Source: Actinomycetota bacterium (GTDB lineage Bacteria > Actinomycetota > Actinomycetes > Nanopelagicales > Nanopelagicaceae). Taken from it: a stretch of DNA of 64,000 nt. The notes under the pieces are model-generated. The model had not been told where the DNA came from and did not search any database. It saw nothing but the letters and a program-made list of their open reading frames with translations. The stretch covers positions 1 to 64,000 of the forward strand of contig WLMW01000001.1 of assembly GCA_009700025.1 (NCBI GenBank). The letters are read 5' to 3'. The number at the start of each line of letters is the position of its first letter. Position 1 is the first letter of the stretch. The translations under genes were made by a program, and so were the position numbers. Shown piece by piece: positions 11,060 to 21,590 of the stretch.

Positions 11060-11809
11060 ATGAGCGTTTTAGTACCAACAATGGGAGCCCTCCACAAGGG
11101 GCATCAAGCATTGATTAAGCGCGCTCGCAGCATGAGCAAAGAAGTTGTTGTCAGCATCTTTATTAATCCTTTACAGTTTGAAAACGCAGAAGATATAGAA
11201 AAATATCCTCGTAGCCCTGAGCGAGATATTCAATTAGCAACTCTGGCTGGGGCCACCGAAATTTGGATGCCCGATTATGAGGAAATATATCCAGGCGAGA
11301 TTAAGAAGTTAAAAGCATCTCCTATTGGAAATCTATTTGAGGGTGTGTCAAGACCGGATCATTTTGACGGTGTAGTCACTGTTGTAAATCGATTATTTGA
11401 AATCGTGAAGCCAGAGTCGGCTATTTTCGGCGAAAAAGATTTCCAGCAACTTCAGATAATTCGTCATATGGGAAGCAAGGTCGAAATCATAGGCGTGCCT
11501 ACAGTCCGCGAATTCGATGGCCTGGCTTTATCTTCTCGAAATATTCGTCTCAGTGAAACCGGACGTATCAGTGCTAATGTAATTTATCGCGCCATGGCAG
11601 CAGCCAAGTTAGCGCCATCAGTTGCAATCGCTCAAGAGATTATAAACACCACACTTTCAACTGATTCAGGTTTTAAGTGTGACTACGCAGAGATTATCGA
11701 TGAAGACAGTTTTTTTCTTGCAACAGATGCAACTCAAAACAAGCGTGCAATCATCGCCGGCTGGATAGATGGCGTGCGTTTAATAGATAACATGAGAATG
11801 GGTGCCTAA
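11060..11809 (+). CDS. panC: Pantoate--beta-alanine ligase (short N-terminus)
   Basis: VPTMGALHKGHQALI; FINPLQFENAEDIEKYPRSPERD; FGEKDFQQL. Confidence 0.92.
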   Translation: MSVLVPTMGALHKGHQALIKRARSMSKEVVVSIFINPLQFENAEDIEKYPRSPERDIQLATLAGATEIWMPDYEEIYPGEIKKLKASPIGNLFEGVSRPDHFDGVVTVVNRLFEIVKPESAIFGEKDFQQLQIIRHMGSKVEIIGVPTVREFDGLALSSRNIRLSETGRISANVIYRAMAAAKLAPSVAIAQEIINTTLSTDSGFKCDYAEIIDEDSFFLATDATQNKRAIIAGWIDGVRLIDNMRMGA

Positions 11810-12573
11810 TGCTTCTAACAATTGACGTTGGCAATACCAATACAGTCCTGGGGATTTTTGATGGAGAAAATCTCACTCGCTCTTGGAGAGTTAAGACTGA
11901 CCCACGCAGCACTGCAGATGAGTTATGGTTGCAGTATCGCTCGTTGGTAGAGGATTACTCTGTCACGGGCTTGTCTATCTGTTCCACCGTTCCATCGACT
12001 TTACGCGAACTTCGCAGCATGATTAGTGATTATTTTTCCGATGTTCGAACAACTATTGTTGAACCAGGGATCAAAACTGGCGTGCCATTACTAGTTGATA
12101 ATCCAAAAGAGATAGGCGCAGATCGAATCGTCAATACGTTAGCCGCACACACGTTATTTGGTGGCCCTGCAATAGTGGTGGATTTCGGAACGTCAACGAA
12201 TCTTGATGTTGTTTCCCCCAAAGGAGAATTTCTGGGCGGCGCACTTGCTCCAGGGATTGAAATCTCAGTGGATGCACTTGCAGCTCGAGCCGCACAATTG
12301 AGAAAAGTTGAGTTAGTTAGACCGAAAAATGTAATTGGGAAAAATACCGTAGAAGCTTTGCAGTCAGGAACAATCTTTGGTTTTGCTGGTCAAGTTGATG
12401 GCTTAGTTGACCGGATTACTGCCGAACTTGCCGATTCATATTCTGGTACACCAAAGGTTATTGCAACGGGTGGGTTAGCGCCGTTGATCATCGGGGTTTC
12501 AGAAACGATTACGGATCATGAACCCGATTTAACGCTGATTGGACTTCGTTTGATTCACGAGCGAAATGCTTGA
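11809..12573 (+). CDS. coaX: Type III pantothenate kinase
   Basis: LLTIDVGNTNTVLGIF; VDFGTSTNLDVV; GGALAPGIEIS. Confidence 0.95.
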   Translation: MLLTIDVGNTNTVLGIFDGENLTRSWRVKTDPRSTADELWLQYRSLVEDYSVTGLSICSTVPSTLRELRSMISDYFSDVRTTIVEPGIKTGVPLLVDNPKEIGADRIVNTLAAHTLFGGPAIVVDFGTSTNLDVVSPKGEFLGGALAPGIEISVDALAARAAQLRKVELVRPKNVIGKNTVEALQSGTIFGFAGQVDGLVDRITAELADSYSGTPKVIATGGLAPLIIGVSETITDHEPDLTLIGLRLIHERNA

Positions 12574-12594
12574 ACCGTTAGACTCCACCCCATT

Positions 12595-14100
12595 ATGAGT
12601 AACGAAAATCTCCCTATCGAAGAAGACCTGCCAGAACAGTTGCGGATTCGCCGGGAAAAGCGCAGTGCTTTAATCGAAGCTGGAATTGAGCCATACCCAG
12701 TTTCAGTACCGCGAACAAAATCTTTGTTAGAAGTTCGCCAAGAGCATGCCGGACTAGAAATCGATGTTGCTACCGGAATTATAGAAAGTCTTACTGGCCG
12801 AATTATTTTTAAACGTGATACCGGAAAACTTTGTTTCGCAACTTTGCGTGAAGGCGACGGAACAGAACTTCAGGCCATGTTTTCACTTGACAAAATTGGG
12901 CAAGATTCAATAGATGCATGGAAGTCTGATGTCGACTTAGGTGACATCGTCTCTGTAACAGGAGAAATTATTACTTCCAAGCGCGGTGAACTTTCAATTC
13001 TTGCAGCCTCATGGAAAATGGCAGCAAAATCACTTCGCCCTATCCCGAATGATCACAAGCCGATGTCGGAAGAAACTCGTGTTCGTATGCGCTATGTAGA
13101 TTTAATCGTGCGCCCTGAAGCTCGAGCAAATGCCCGCTTACGCCCAGCAGTTATGAGTTCTTTACGGAAGACATTTGCCGACTCTAATTTTATTGAAGTC
13201 GAAACACCAATGCTCCAAGTAATGCACGGCGGTGCCACGGCTCGCCCATTTAAATCATTTTCAAATGCCTACGATATGGATCTATACCTGCGTATTGCAC
13301 CAGAGCTTTTCTTGAAGCGTTGTGTGGTCGGAGGAATAGAGCGAGTTTTTGAGATAAATCGAAATTTTCGCAATGAAGGTGCAGACTCATCACACTCTCC
13401 TGAGTTTGCAATGATTGAGAGCTATCAGGCATATGGTGATTGGCGATCCATTGCAGATTTAACGCGCACGCTTGTGCAAAATGCAGCAATGGCAGTTGCG
13501 GGGTCGCATGTTGTTACACATCATGATGGTCGACAAGCTGACTTAAGTGGTAATTGGCGTGAAATATCCCTGTATGACGCTATTTCTGAAGGAGTCGGGC
13601 GGAGTGTTACCGCCCTTACCCCAATGGCTGAGTTAAAAGAGATTGCTACAAAGCTTGGTTTGAAAATCGATCCTAAGTGGATTACGGGCAAGTTAGCGGA
13701 AGAAATTTTTGAACATGTAGCCAAAGACGAATTAATCTCACCAACTTTTGTGATGGGTTTTCCAGTAGATACTTCACCCCTTGTCCGTGCTCATCGTGAA
13801 ATACCTGGAGTGGCGGAAAAATGGGATCTTTATGTTGATGGTTTTGAATTAGCAACAGGGTATTCGGAATTAATTGATCCAGTAATTCAGCGAGAGCGAT
13901 TAGTAGAACAATCTTCATTAGGTGCGAATGGTGATTTAGAGGCGATGCAAGTCGATGAAGATTTCTTACGCGCAATGGAGTTTGGAATGCCACCGATGGG
14001 CGGAATGGGAATGGGTGTTGATCGCTTATTAATGGCACTTACTGGTCTTGGAATCCGCGAAACTATTTTGTTCCCGTTAGTAAAACCTGAAAGCGATTAA
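12595..14100 (+). CDS. lysS: Lysyl-tRNA synthetase, class II
   Basis: RIAPELFLKRCVVGGIERVFEINRNFRNEG; GMGMGVDRLLMALTG. Confidence 0.96.
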   Translation: MSNENLPIEEDLPEQLRIRREKRSALIEAGIEPYPVSVPRTKSLLEVRQEHAGLEIDVATGIIESLTGRIIFKRDTGKLCFATLREGDGTELQAMFSLDKIGQDSIDAWKSDVDLGDIVSVTGEIITSKRGELSILAASWKMAAKSLRPIPNDHKPMSEETRVRMRYVDLIVRPEARANARLRPAVMSSLRKTFADSNFIEVETPMLQVMHGGATARPFKSFSNAYDMDLYLRIAPELFLKRCVVGGIERVFEINRNFRNEGADSSHSPEFAMIESYQAYGDWRSIADLTRTLVQNAAMAVAGSHVVTHHDGRQADLSGNWREISLYDAISEGVGRSVTALTPMAELKEIATKLGLKIDPKWITGKLAEEIFEHVAKDELISPTFVMGFPVDTSPLVRAHREIPGVAEKWDLYVDGFELATGYSELIDPVIQRERLVEQSSLGANGDLEAMQVDEDFLRAMEFGMPPMGGMGMGVDRLLMALTGLGIRETILFPLVKPESD

Positions 14101-14102
14101 AG

Positions 14103-14597
14103 ATGGAGATTCGCCCAGCTCGAACTAGTGACATCAAAGGTATTCGTAAACTTATCGATTCGTATGCACCAGAAGGACGTCTGCTTACTAAAGAAAACGT
14201 AACGCTTTATGAAAGTGTGCAAGAATTTACGGTCGCTATTGAAGGTGAAACAGTTGTCGGTTGTGGAGCAGTCCACGTTCTTTGGGAGGACTTGGCCGAA
14301 GTTCGCACCGTTGCCGTCTCTGAGAGTTTTCGTGGGCAAGGTATCGGACATCAGATTCTTGATTCAGTAATTCTGCGTGCTGGCGCATTAGGGGTGAAGA
14401 GGATTTTTTGTTTGACTTTTGAGACGGAGTTTTTTGGTCGCCACGGTTTTCAAGTAATTGAAGGAACTCCGGTAGATCCATCGGTATATGCAGAGCTCTT
14501 ACGCTCTTATGATGCAGGTATTGCCGAGTTCTTGGATCTAGAGTCTGCCAAGCCAAATACCCTTGGAAACACCAGAATGTTGAAGATTCTCGCCTAG
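14103..14597 (+). CDS. GNAT amino-acid N-acetyltransferase (actinobacterial short ArgA-like)
   Basis: VRTVAVSESFRGQGIGHQIL acetyl-CoA motif; similar layout to short actinobacterial N-acetylglutamate synthases. Confidence 0.75.
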   Translation: MEIRPARTSDIKGIRKLIDSYAPEGRLLTKENVTLYESVQEFTVAIEGETVVGCGAVHVLWEDLAEVRTVAVSESFRGQGIGHQILDSVILRAGALGVKRIFCLTFETEFFGRHGFQVIEGTPVDPSVYAELLRSYDAGIAEFLDLESAKPNTLGNTRMLKILA

Positions 14598-14721
14598 ATA
14601 TTGTGCCAATTTGGGCATAAAAGCCCTAGGTCTGGGGTTGTAACTACCGAGCCAGATCCACCTCGCGAGCCTGGCAGGTGAGGTATTAGGCTTAACGAAT
14701 CGCAGAAGAAGGAGTACGCCA

Positions 14722-17226
14722 ATGTTTGAGCGCTTTACAGACCGAGCCCGCCGTGTTGTTGTCCTGGCCCAAGAAGAGGCTCGCATGCTCAACCACAACT
14801 ACATCGGCACGGAGCACATCCTGCTTGGACTCATTCATGAAGGCGAGGGCGTAGCAGCTAAGGCACTCGAATCTCTAGGAATTTCTCTAGAAGGTGTTCG
14901 CGCACAAGTTGAAGAGATTATTGGGCAAGGTCAGCAAGCACCGAGTGGCCATATTCCATTTACCCCGCGAGCCAAGAAAGTTCTAGAACTTTCATTACGT
15001 GAAGCGCTGCAACTTGGACATAATTACATTGGTACTGAACATATTTTGTTGGGTTTAATCCGTGAAGGTGAAGGCGTCGCTGCACAGGTTCTTGTAAAAC
15101 TTGGCGCAGATTTGAATCGCGTTCGTCAGCAAGTAATTCAGTTGCTTTCTGGTTATCAAGGTAAAGAAGCTGTTGCTCAAGGTGGCCCTGCTGAAGGCAC
15201 ACCATCAACATCATTAGTACTTGATCAATTTGGACGCAACCTCACACAAGCTGCGCGCGAAGGAAAGTTAGATCCTGTAATTGGACGCGAAAATGAAATT
15301 GAACGTGTGATGCAAGTTTTATCACGCCGTACAAAAAATAACCCAGTATTAATTGGTGAGCCAGGCGTAGGTAAGACTGCAGTTGTTGAAGGCCTTGCTC
15401 AAGCAATCTACAAAAATGATGTTCCAGAGACTTTAAAAGATAAGCAGTTGTATTCACTTGATCTAGGTGCTTTAGTTGCAGGAAGTCGCTACCGTGGAGA
15501 TTTTGAAGAGCGCTTAAAGAAAGTTCTTAAAGAAATAAAAACTCGTGGCGACATCATTCTCTTCATTGATGAGATTCACACTCTTGTTGGTGCTGGCGCT
15601 GCAGAGGGTGCAATTGATGCGGCAAGTATTTTGAAGCCAATGTTGGCACGTGGTGAACTCCAGACAATCGGTGCAACAACACTTGATGAGTATCGCAAGC
15701 ATGTTGAAAAGGATGCAGCGCTAGAACGCCGCTTCCAGCCAATTCAAGTAAAAGAGCCATCAGTTGCGCATACAATCGAGATTTTAAAGGGTCTTCGTGA
15801 TCGCTATGAAACCCACCACCGCGTATCTATTACTGACGGTGCGCTCGCAGCAGCAGCAAATCTTGCAGACCGCTATGTCTCTGATCGTTTCTTGCCAGAT
15901 AAAGCGATTGATTTAATCGATGAAGCTGGTTCACGTTTGCGCATTAAGCGAATGACAGCCCCAGCCGAATTGCGTGCATTCGATGACAAAATTGCTGACG
16001 CCCGTAAAGAAAAAGAGTCGGCAATTGATGGACAAGATTTTGAAAAAGCCGCTTCTCTTCGCGATAAGGAAAAAACCTTAATCACCGAAAAGAACGAGGC
16101 AGAAAAGAATTGGAAAGCTACTGACTTAGATAAAGTTACTGAGGTAGATGAAGAACTCATTGCACAAGTGCTCTCATTATCAACTGGAATTCCAGTTTTC
16201 AAATTAACTGAGGAAGAAACTGCACGCCTCTTGCGTATGGAAGATGAACTTCACAACCGCGTCATCGGACAAGATCAAGCAATCAAAGCGTTGTCTCAAG
16301 CAATTCGTCGTACACGCGCAGGTCTGAAAGACCCACGCCGTCCAGGCGGATCATTCATCTTTGCTGGCCCATCAGGTGTTGGAAAGACGGAACTTTCACG
16401 CACATTGGCATCGTTCCTGTTTGGTGATCAAGATGCATTAATTCAACTTGATATGTCTGAATACTCAGAGCGCCATACTGCTTCACGTCTATTTGGTGCA
16501 CCTCCAGGGTATGTCGGTTATGACGAGGGCGGACAGCTCACTGAAAAAGTACGCCGCCGCCCATTCTCAGTAGTTCTCTTTGATGAGATTGAAAAGGCAC
16601 ACCCGGATATCTTTAACTCACTTCTGCAAGTGTTAGAAGATGGTCGACTAACCGATTCACAAGGTCGAACCGTCGACTTCAAAAACACTGTCATCATCAT
16701 GACAACTAACCTCGGAACACGCGATATTTCTAAGAGTCTCGGGCTCGGTTTTGCTAATAGCGATGATGAGCAGACGAATTATGAGCGCATGAAGGGCAAG
16801 GTTAACGATGAGCTAAAGACTCATTTCCGCCCAGAATTCCTCAACCGTATCGATGATGTCATCGTCTTCCACCAGCTAACGAGGGATCAAATCCTTCAAA
16901 TTGTTGATCTGTTGACGAAGAATCTTGATGATCGTTTGCAGGCAAAGGACATGGGAATCGAACTCACACCTGCAGCGAAGGATCTTCTTGCTGCTCGCGG
17001 TTATGACCCACTTCTCGGAGCGCGTCCATTGCGTCGCACGATTCAACGCGAGATTGAAGATGCACTCTCGGAGCGTATCTTGTTCGGTGAGCTAAAAGCC
17101 GGCGAAATAATCGTTGTGGATGTTGAGGGTGAAGGCGCAGAGGCAGTCTTTACTTTCAAAGGCTCTCCTAAGGTTTCAACTCCTGATAGCCCTGAAGATT
17201 TGGCTGAAGAGGCACCTACGGTTTAA
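14722..17226 (+). CDS. clpC: ATP-dependent Clp protease ATP-binding subunit ClpC
   Basis: [37 protein letters not shown]; two AAA modules with UVR linker. Confidence 0.97.
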   Translation: MFERFTDRARRVVVLAQEEARMLNHNYIGTEHILLGLIHEGEGVAAKALESLGISLEGVRAQVEEIIGQGQQAPSGHIPFTPRAKKVLELSLREALQLGHNYIGTEHILLGLIREGEGVAAQVLVKLGADLNRVRQQVIQLLSGYQGKEAVAQGGPAEGTPSTSLVLDQFGRNLTQAAREGKLDPVIGRENEIERVMQVLSRRTKNNPVLIGEPGVGKTAVVEGLAQAIYKNDVPETLKDKQLYSLDLGALVAGSRYRGDFEERLKKVLKEIKTRGDIILFIDEIHTLVGAGAAEGAIDAASILKPMLARGELQTIGATTLDEYRKHVEKDAALERRFQPIQVKEPSVAHTIEILKGLRDRYETHHRVSITDGALAAAANLADRYVSDRFLPDKAIDLIDEAGSRLRIKRMTAPAELRAFDDKIADARKEKESAIDGQDFEKAASLRDKEKTLITEKNEAEKNWKATDLDKVTEVDEELIAQVLSLSTGIPVFKLTEEETARLLRMEDELHNRVIGQDQAIKALSQAIRRTRAGLKDPRRPGGSFIFAGPSGVGKTELSRTLASFLFGDQDALIQLDMSEYSERHTASRLFGAPPGYVGYDEGGQLTEKVRRRPFSVVLFDEIEKAHPDIFNSLLQVLEDGRLTDSQGRTVDFKNTVIIMTTNLGTRDISKSLGLGFANSDDEQTNYERMKGKVNDELKTHFRPEFLNRIDDVIVFHQLTRDQILQIVDLLTKNLDDRLQAKDMGIELTPAAKDLLAARGYDPLLGARPLRRTIQREIEDALSERILFGELKAGEIIVVDVEGEGAEAVFTFKGSPKVSTPDSPEDLAEEAPTV

Positions 17227-17696
17227 CGCTTTGTAGCTAGATCTTTTAGAGCATCACCGCTTACGCGAAAGACAGTCCACTCATCCATCGGTACTGCACC
17301 GAGGGATTTGTAGAACTCAATGGATGGTTCATTCCAGTCTAGGACCCACCACTGTAAACGTTCATATTCGCGTTCAACGCAAATTTTTGCGAGCTCTTTC
17401 AACAAAGACAGACCAAAACCTTGCCCGCGGAATGCAGGGTCAATGTATAAATCTTCAAGATAGATGCCTGGCTTACCTAGCCACGTCGAATAATTCAAAA
17501 ACCAGATTGAGATACCAACTACATTTCCAGCAACTTCTACAACATGACAAAATGCATGTGGGTGTTGCGAAAAAAGCGATTCTTCAATCTGTTCTAAAGT
17601 TGCCTTGGCCTCAAGCGGCGCTCTTTCATACTCAGCTAAATCTTTTATCAACTGCAAGATGCGTGGAGCATCTTCTTTAATAGCAACGCGAATCAT
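17223..17696 (-). CDS. GNAT family N-acetyltransferase (diamine acetyltransferase-like)
   Basis: DLYIDPAFRGQGFGLSLLKELAK; WVLDWNEPSIEFYKSLGA. Confidence 0.85.
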   Translation of the reverse strand: MIRVAIKEDAPRILQLIKDLAEYERAPLEAKATLEQIEESLFSQHPHAFCHVVEVAGNVVGISIWFLNYSTWLGKPGIYLEDLYIDPAFRGQGFGLSLLKELAKICVEREYERLQWWVLDWNEPSIEFYKSLGAVPMDEWTVFRVSGDALKDLATKR

Positions 17697-18544
17697 GCAG
17701 GCAGTCTATATCGCTTGTGGGGGATGGCTTCAATTAGTAAATCTCTCTGCAGTGTTTTAAGCGCTTTCTCTACCTGAGATTCATCAACCCACAATTTCTT
17801 GATTTCACTTTCAGTAAGAGACTCATTTTCACGCAACGCCTGCACGATTGTTCCACGACATTTTCGATCGGTTCCATCCCAGGCTTGGGACTTACGAGTT
17901 AATTCCGTTCTTGGATACCCATTCTTTCGCCAATTGCAGCGAGTAATGACAGGACAGATTTCACATTTTGGATTACTTGATGTGCAGACAAGTGCACCTA
18001 ACTCCATCGCTGCCGCAGCCCATACATGTGCATTTTTATTTGGAACTAATAACCAGCGGGCAGACTTTTCTATTGAAGTAGGTGCGGTTTTTGGATGCTC
18101 TTGACCATCAATTAATCTTGTTAAAACTCTACGTATATTTATATCCATTACAAGCGTTCGTTGCTGATAAGCAAAAGCGGAAATTGCTGCTGCCGTGTAT
18201 TCGCCAATACCGGGTAAGAGTTGAAGTGTCGATACATCTGCCGGGACTTCATTGTTGAAATCTTTTGCAATTATTTGAGCGGTGCCGTGTAATCGAAGTG
18301 CGCGACGTGGGTAACCTAATCGCCCCCACGCTGTAATTACTTCGGCGGGAGTTGCCTTTGCTAAATCTTTAGGTGTGGGCCAACGATCCATCCACTCACT
18401 CCACTTAGGGAGAACACGATTGACAGGAGTTTGTTGCAACATAAATTCACTCACCATCACACCCCACGGCGATGTATTGCGCCACGGTAGGTCCCGCCTA
18501 TTTTTTGTAAACCAATTAACTATTGGTTTTTCAAGCGGATTCAT
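17693..18544 (-). CDS. mutY: A/G-specific adenine DNA glycosylase
   Basis: FMLQQTPVNRV; LPGIGEYTAAAI; CTSSNPKCEICPVITRC 4Fe-4S loop. Confidence 0.93.
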   Translation of the reverse strand: MNPLEKPIVNWFTKNRRDLPWRNTSPWGVMVSEFMLQQTPVNRVLPKWSEWMDRWPTPKDLAKATPAEVITAWGRLGYPRRALRLHGTAQIIAKDFNNEVPADVSTLQLLPGIGEYTAAAISAFAYQQRTLVMDINIRRVLTRLIDGQEHPKTAPTSIEKSARWLLVPNKNAHVWAAAAMELGALVCTSSNPKCEICPVITRCNWRKNGYPRTELTRKSQAWDGTDRKCRGTIVQALRENESLTESEIKKLWVDESQVEKALKTLQRDLLIEAIPHKRYRLPA

Positions 18545-19908
18545 TCGCCAGTGATTTTTACCCGTGAGAGTGCTTGATCAAGGCGTGAAACTTCAACAAT
18601 CTCCATGCCATCTATTTTTGTTTCAGATCCTGCTGGCACTAATGCACGTTTGAAACCTAAGCGAAATGCCTCTTGTAGCCTGCGATTAACGCCACTCACT
18701 TTTCGAATTTCACCCGCTAAACCAACTTCACCAATTGCAACTAAATCAGCTGGCAGCGCTAGGCCTTTGGCTGCAGATGCAACCGCTAAGGCCAGAGCTA
18801 AATCGGCAGCGGGCTCTGACATCTTCATTCCACCAACTGTTGCGGCGTAAACATCGCGCCCACCCACACGAACGCCAGCACGGAGTTCGAGTACCGCCAA
18901 AGTCATTGAAGTACGCGCGGAATCTAGGCCTGATACAACGCGCCTTGCATTACCAAAATCATTTTCTCTCCCCTGGCTGACAAGGGCTTGAATTTCAGCG
19001 AGCAGCGGACGGCGACCTTCTAACGTAACGGTCACACATGTACCCGGAACAGGCTCAGCATGGCGTGAGGTGAAAAGTCCAGTTGGATCTACAACTGATT
19101 CAATACCTACATCACTTAAATCAAAACAACCAACTTCATCTGATGCACCAAATCGGTTTTTAATTGCACGAATCAAGCGAAGTCGAGAATGACGCTCACC
19201 TTCGAACTGAAGAACTACGTCAACGATGTGTTCGAGCAAACGAGGACCGGCAATTGATCCATCTTTAGTCACATGCCCAACAAGTAAAAGAGTTATGTCT
19301 CGGTCTTTGCAGATTCGAATGAGTGCACCAGCGACTTCGCGTACTTGCGTAACACCACCGGGAGAACCATCGGCAGTTGAGCTACCAATTGTTTGTACTG
19401 AATCGATAATCACTAACTGTGGTTTCACTGCATCAATATGTGCGATTACTGCACCGAGATCAGTTTCAGAGGCAAGATACAAAAGTGGATCTATTGCTTT
19501 AATGCGCTCTGCTCGTAAGCGAACTTGTGAGGCAGATTCTTCACCACTTATATAGAGAGCCGATAAACCTTTTGCTGCTGTTTGGGCAGCTACTGAAAGC
19601 AGAAGCGTAGATTTACCAACACCGGGTTCTCCAGCCAATAAAATTGCAGCGCCTGGAACTAAACCCCCACCTAAAACGCGATCAAGTTCGGTGACTCCTG
19701 TTGGTCGCGCATGAGCTGCAGTTAAATCAACATCTCCAATGGGGGTTGCCTTATGTGTTACATGCCCGGCGACGAGTGAAAGTTTCTTTGGCGCAGCAAT
19801 CTCTTCAACACAACCCCATGCTTGGCACTCACCGCAGCGACCAACCCATTTCTGCGAGGTCCATCCGCACTCCGTGCAGCGGAATGGATCCTTTTCGACT
19901 TTGGCCAT
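18541..19908 (-). CDS. radA: DNA repair protein RadA
   Basis: FRCTECGWTSQKWVGRCGECQAW zinc finger; GEPGVGKSTLLL; KNRFG motif. Confidence 0.95.
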   Translation of the reverse strand: MAKVEKDPFRCTECGWTSQKWVGRCGECQAWGCVEEIAAPKKLSLVAGHVTHKATPIGDVDLTAAHARPTGVTELDRVLGGGLVPGAAILLAGEPGVGKSTLLLSVAAQTAAKGLSALYISGEESASQVRLRAERIKAIDPLLYLASETDLGAVIAHIDAVKPQLVIIDSVQTIGSSTADGSPGGVTQVREVAGALIRICKDRDITLLLVGHVTKDGSIAGPRLLEHIVDVVLQFEGERHSRLRLIRAIKNRFGASDEVGCFDLSDVGIESVVDPTGLFTSRHAEPVPGTCVTVTLEGRRPLLAEIQALVSQGRENDFGNARRVVSGLDSARTSMTLAVLELRAGVRVGGRDVYAATVGGMKMSEPAADLALALAVASAAKGLALPADLVAIGEVGLAGEIRKVSGVNRRLQEAFRLGFKRALVPAGSETKIDGMEIVEVSRLDQALSRVKITGE

Positions 19909-19934
19909 GAGTAGAGCCTAGAACTAAGGACTGA

Positions 19935-20747
19935 CTATTTCTTGGCCGCGGCCAGTGTTGCTGGATGTTGAATAATGAAGAGGGGGAGGGAGCGTGCTTG
20001 GGCATCACGAATTCCAGCCATACGAATATCGCAGAGCCGCGCAAGTTCGGCATAAGGGACCTCGCCCATGAGTTTTTGCAGTTCATACTTATTTGAGATG
20101 TATACGGGCTCTTTTCCAACGTGTGCTTCGGTATTGCTCGTGCAGTACCAATCAAAATCATCGCCACCATCGCCCCAAGCAAGGCGTTCGTACTCGCCAA
20201 TCACTGTCACTGAATATTCGCGCTCGCCAACTTCGCGAGTTTCATAACTACGTCGAAGTGGTAACTGCCAACAGACATCAGGTTTTGTATCTACGAAATG
20301 TTTATTTTCCTTTATTGCTAAATGATGTAAGACGCAACCAAAAGATCCCGTAAAACCTCCTGCCTCGTAACCTTTACGGTTTAAGAAAATACAACCATCT
20401 TCGACCCGACGAGTTTTTCGGTCGCCATCTTCATCTTTCTCAGAAATTCGAAGTTTTGCACCAGGTTTTTTAGGACGAGCCTCTGAATAAAACTGCCACA
20501 TCTCTGGAGTCAAGTAAGCGGCTGCACGATCGGTGCGTTCTTCATCGTCTTCATCGGTGTACATCGCACCTTCAGTACAACATCCAGAATTGGGTTGGTT
20601 CTTAAAAACTCCTTGGCAACCATCTCCATATATACATGTCCAGTAAGAAGTTAGCCACGTGAGGTCGCACTTAAAAATATCTTCAGGTTGCGAGGGGTCG
20701 GTAAATTCAACCCAATCTCGGGCGAATCCAGGCTGTATTTCAGACAT
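19935..20747 (-). CDS. Conserved hypothetical Cys-rich protein, possibly YkgJ/DUF3109-like metal-binding
   Basis: Ordered cysteines: DGCQG...SGCC...DGCIFLN...FGCVLHH...KPDVCWQLP...WYC. Confidence 0.6.
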   Translation of the reverse strand: MSEIQPGFARDWVEFTDPSQPEDIFKCDLTWLTSYWTCIYGDGCQGVFKNQPNSGCCTEGAMYTDEDDEERTDRAAAYLTPEMWQFYSEARPKKPGAKLRISEKDEDGDRKTRRVEDGCIFLNRKGYEAGGFTGSFGCVLHHLAIKENKHFVDTKPDVCWQLPLRRSYETREVGEREYSVTVIGEYERLAWGDGGDDFDWYCTSNTEAHVGKEPVYISNKYELQKLMGEVPYAELARLCDIRMAGIRDAQARSLPLFIIQHPATLAAAKK

Positions 20748-20786
20748 AGACTCAGAGCCTACACGCTTAACAGGTAGGCTTGCACA

Positions 20787-21590
20787 ATGAGTAAGTCGAT
20801 ATCAGTTGGTGTAATCGGCGCTGGCATCATGGGTGAAGCGCTAATTGCTGCTTTGATTTCATATGGCGTAGATCCTCAGCTGGTTACTATCTCTGAAAAG
20901 CGAAAAGAACGTGCAGATGAACTTGCAAGTCGCTACGGCATAAAGGTTGACGATATTGAAAAAAATGTTTCAACTGCCGATGCTCTACTTCTGGTTGTAA
21001 AGCCACAGGATATGTTTGGTGTGCTTGAGCAAATAAAGAGTTCGATAAATACCGCAGCAGTTGTAGTCACTTTTGCAGCAGGTAAGAAAATTGCGTTTAT
21101 CTCTGATGCACTTGGAACGAGCAACCCAGTTGTCCGAGTAATGCCTAATACCGCCACTCTTGTTGGTGCAGGTATGGCTGCAATCTCTCTTGGCGATGGG
21201 GTCAGCGCCGAACAAACTAACTTTGTAACTGGGTTTCTTGCAGCAACTGGAAAAGTTGTTCAAGTTCCTGAAGATCTTCAAGATGCAGTCACTGCTACTA
21301 GTGGATCGGGTCCAGCATATTTCTTTAGATTTGTAGAAGCTATGGTTGATAGCGCACAGGAGCTTGGACTTTCGAGCGAAGTTGCTACTCAATTAACTGT
21401 ACAAACAATAGTAGGTGCCGCAAAATTACTAGAAGAATCAGGAAAGTCCGCTACAACTCTTCGTGAAAATGTCACAAGCCCTAATGGAACAACGGCAGCA
21501 GCTTTGGCATCATTTGATGATGCACAAATTTCAAAGATAGTTGCCACCGCTATGAAAGCCGCGCGCGATCGCTCGCAGGAACTCGCGTGA
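20787..21590 (+). CDS. proC: Pyrroline-5-carboxylate reductase
   Basis: GVIGAGIMGEALI; RVMPNTATLVGAGM; TSGSGPAYFFRFVEAM. Confidence 0.95.
   Translation: MSKSISVGVIGAGIMGEALIAALISYGVDPQLVTISEKRKERADELASRYGIKVDDIEKNVSTADALLLVVKPQDMFGVLEQIKSSINTAAVVVTFAAGKKIAFISDALGTSNPVVRVMPNTATLVGAGMAAISLGDGVSAEQTNFVTGFLAATGKVVQVPEDLQDAVTATSGSGPAYFFRFVEAMVDSAQELGLSSEVATQLTVQTIVGAAKLLEESGKSATTLRENVTSPNGTTAAALASFDDAQISKIVATAMKAARDRSQELA

Noticed and set aside
12030-14556. Multiple minus-strand ORFs under coaX, lysS and GNAT
   Set aside because: Antisense low-complexity His/Leu-rich shadows of strong plus-strand genes.
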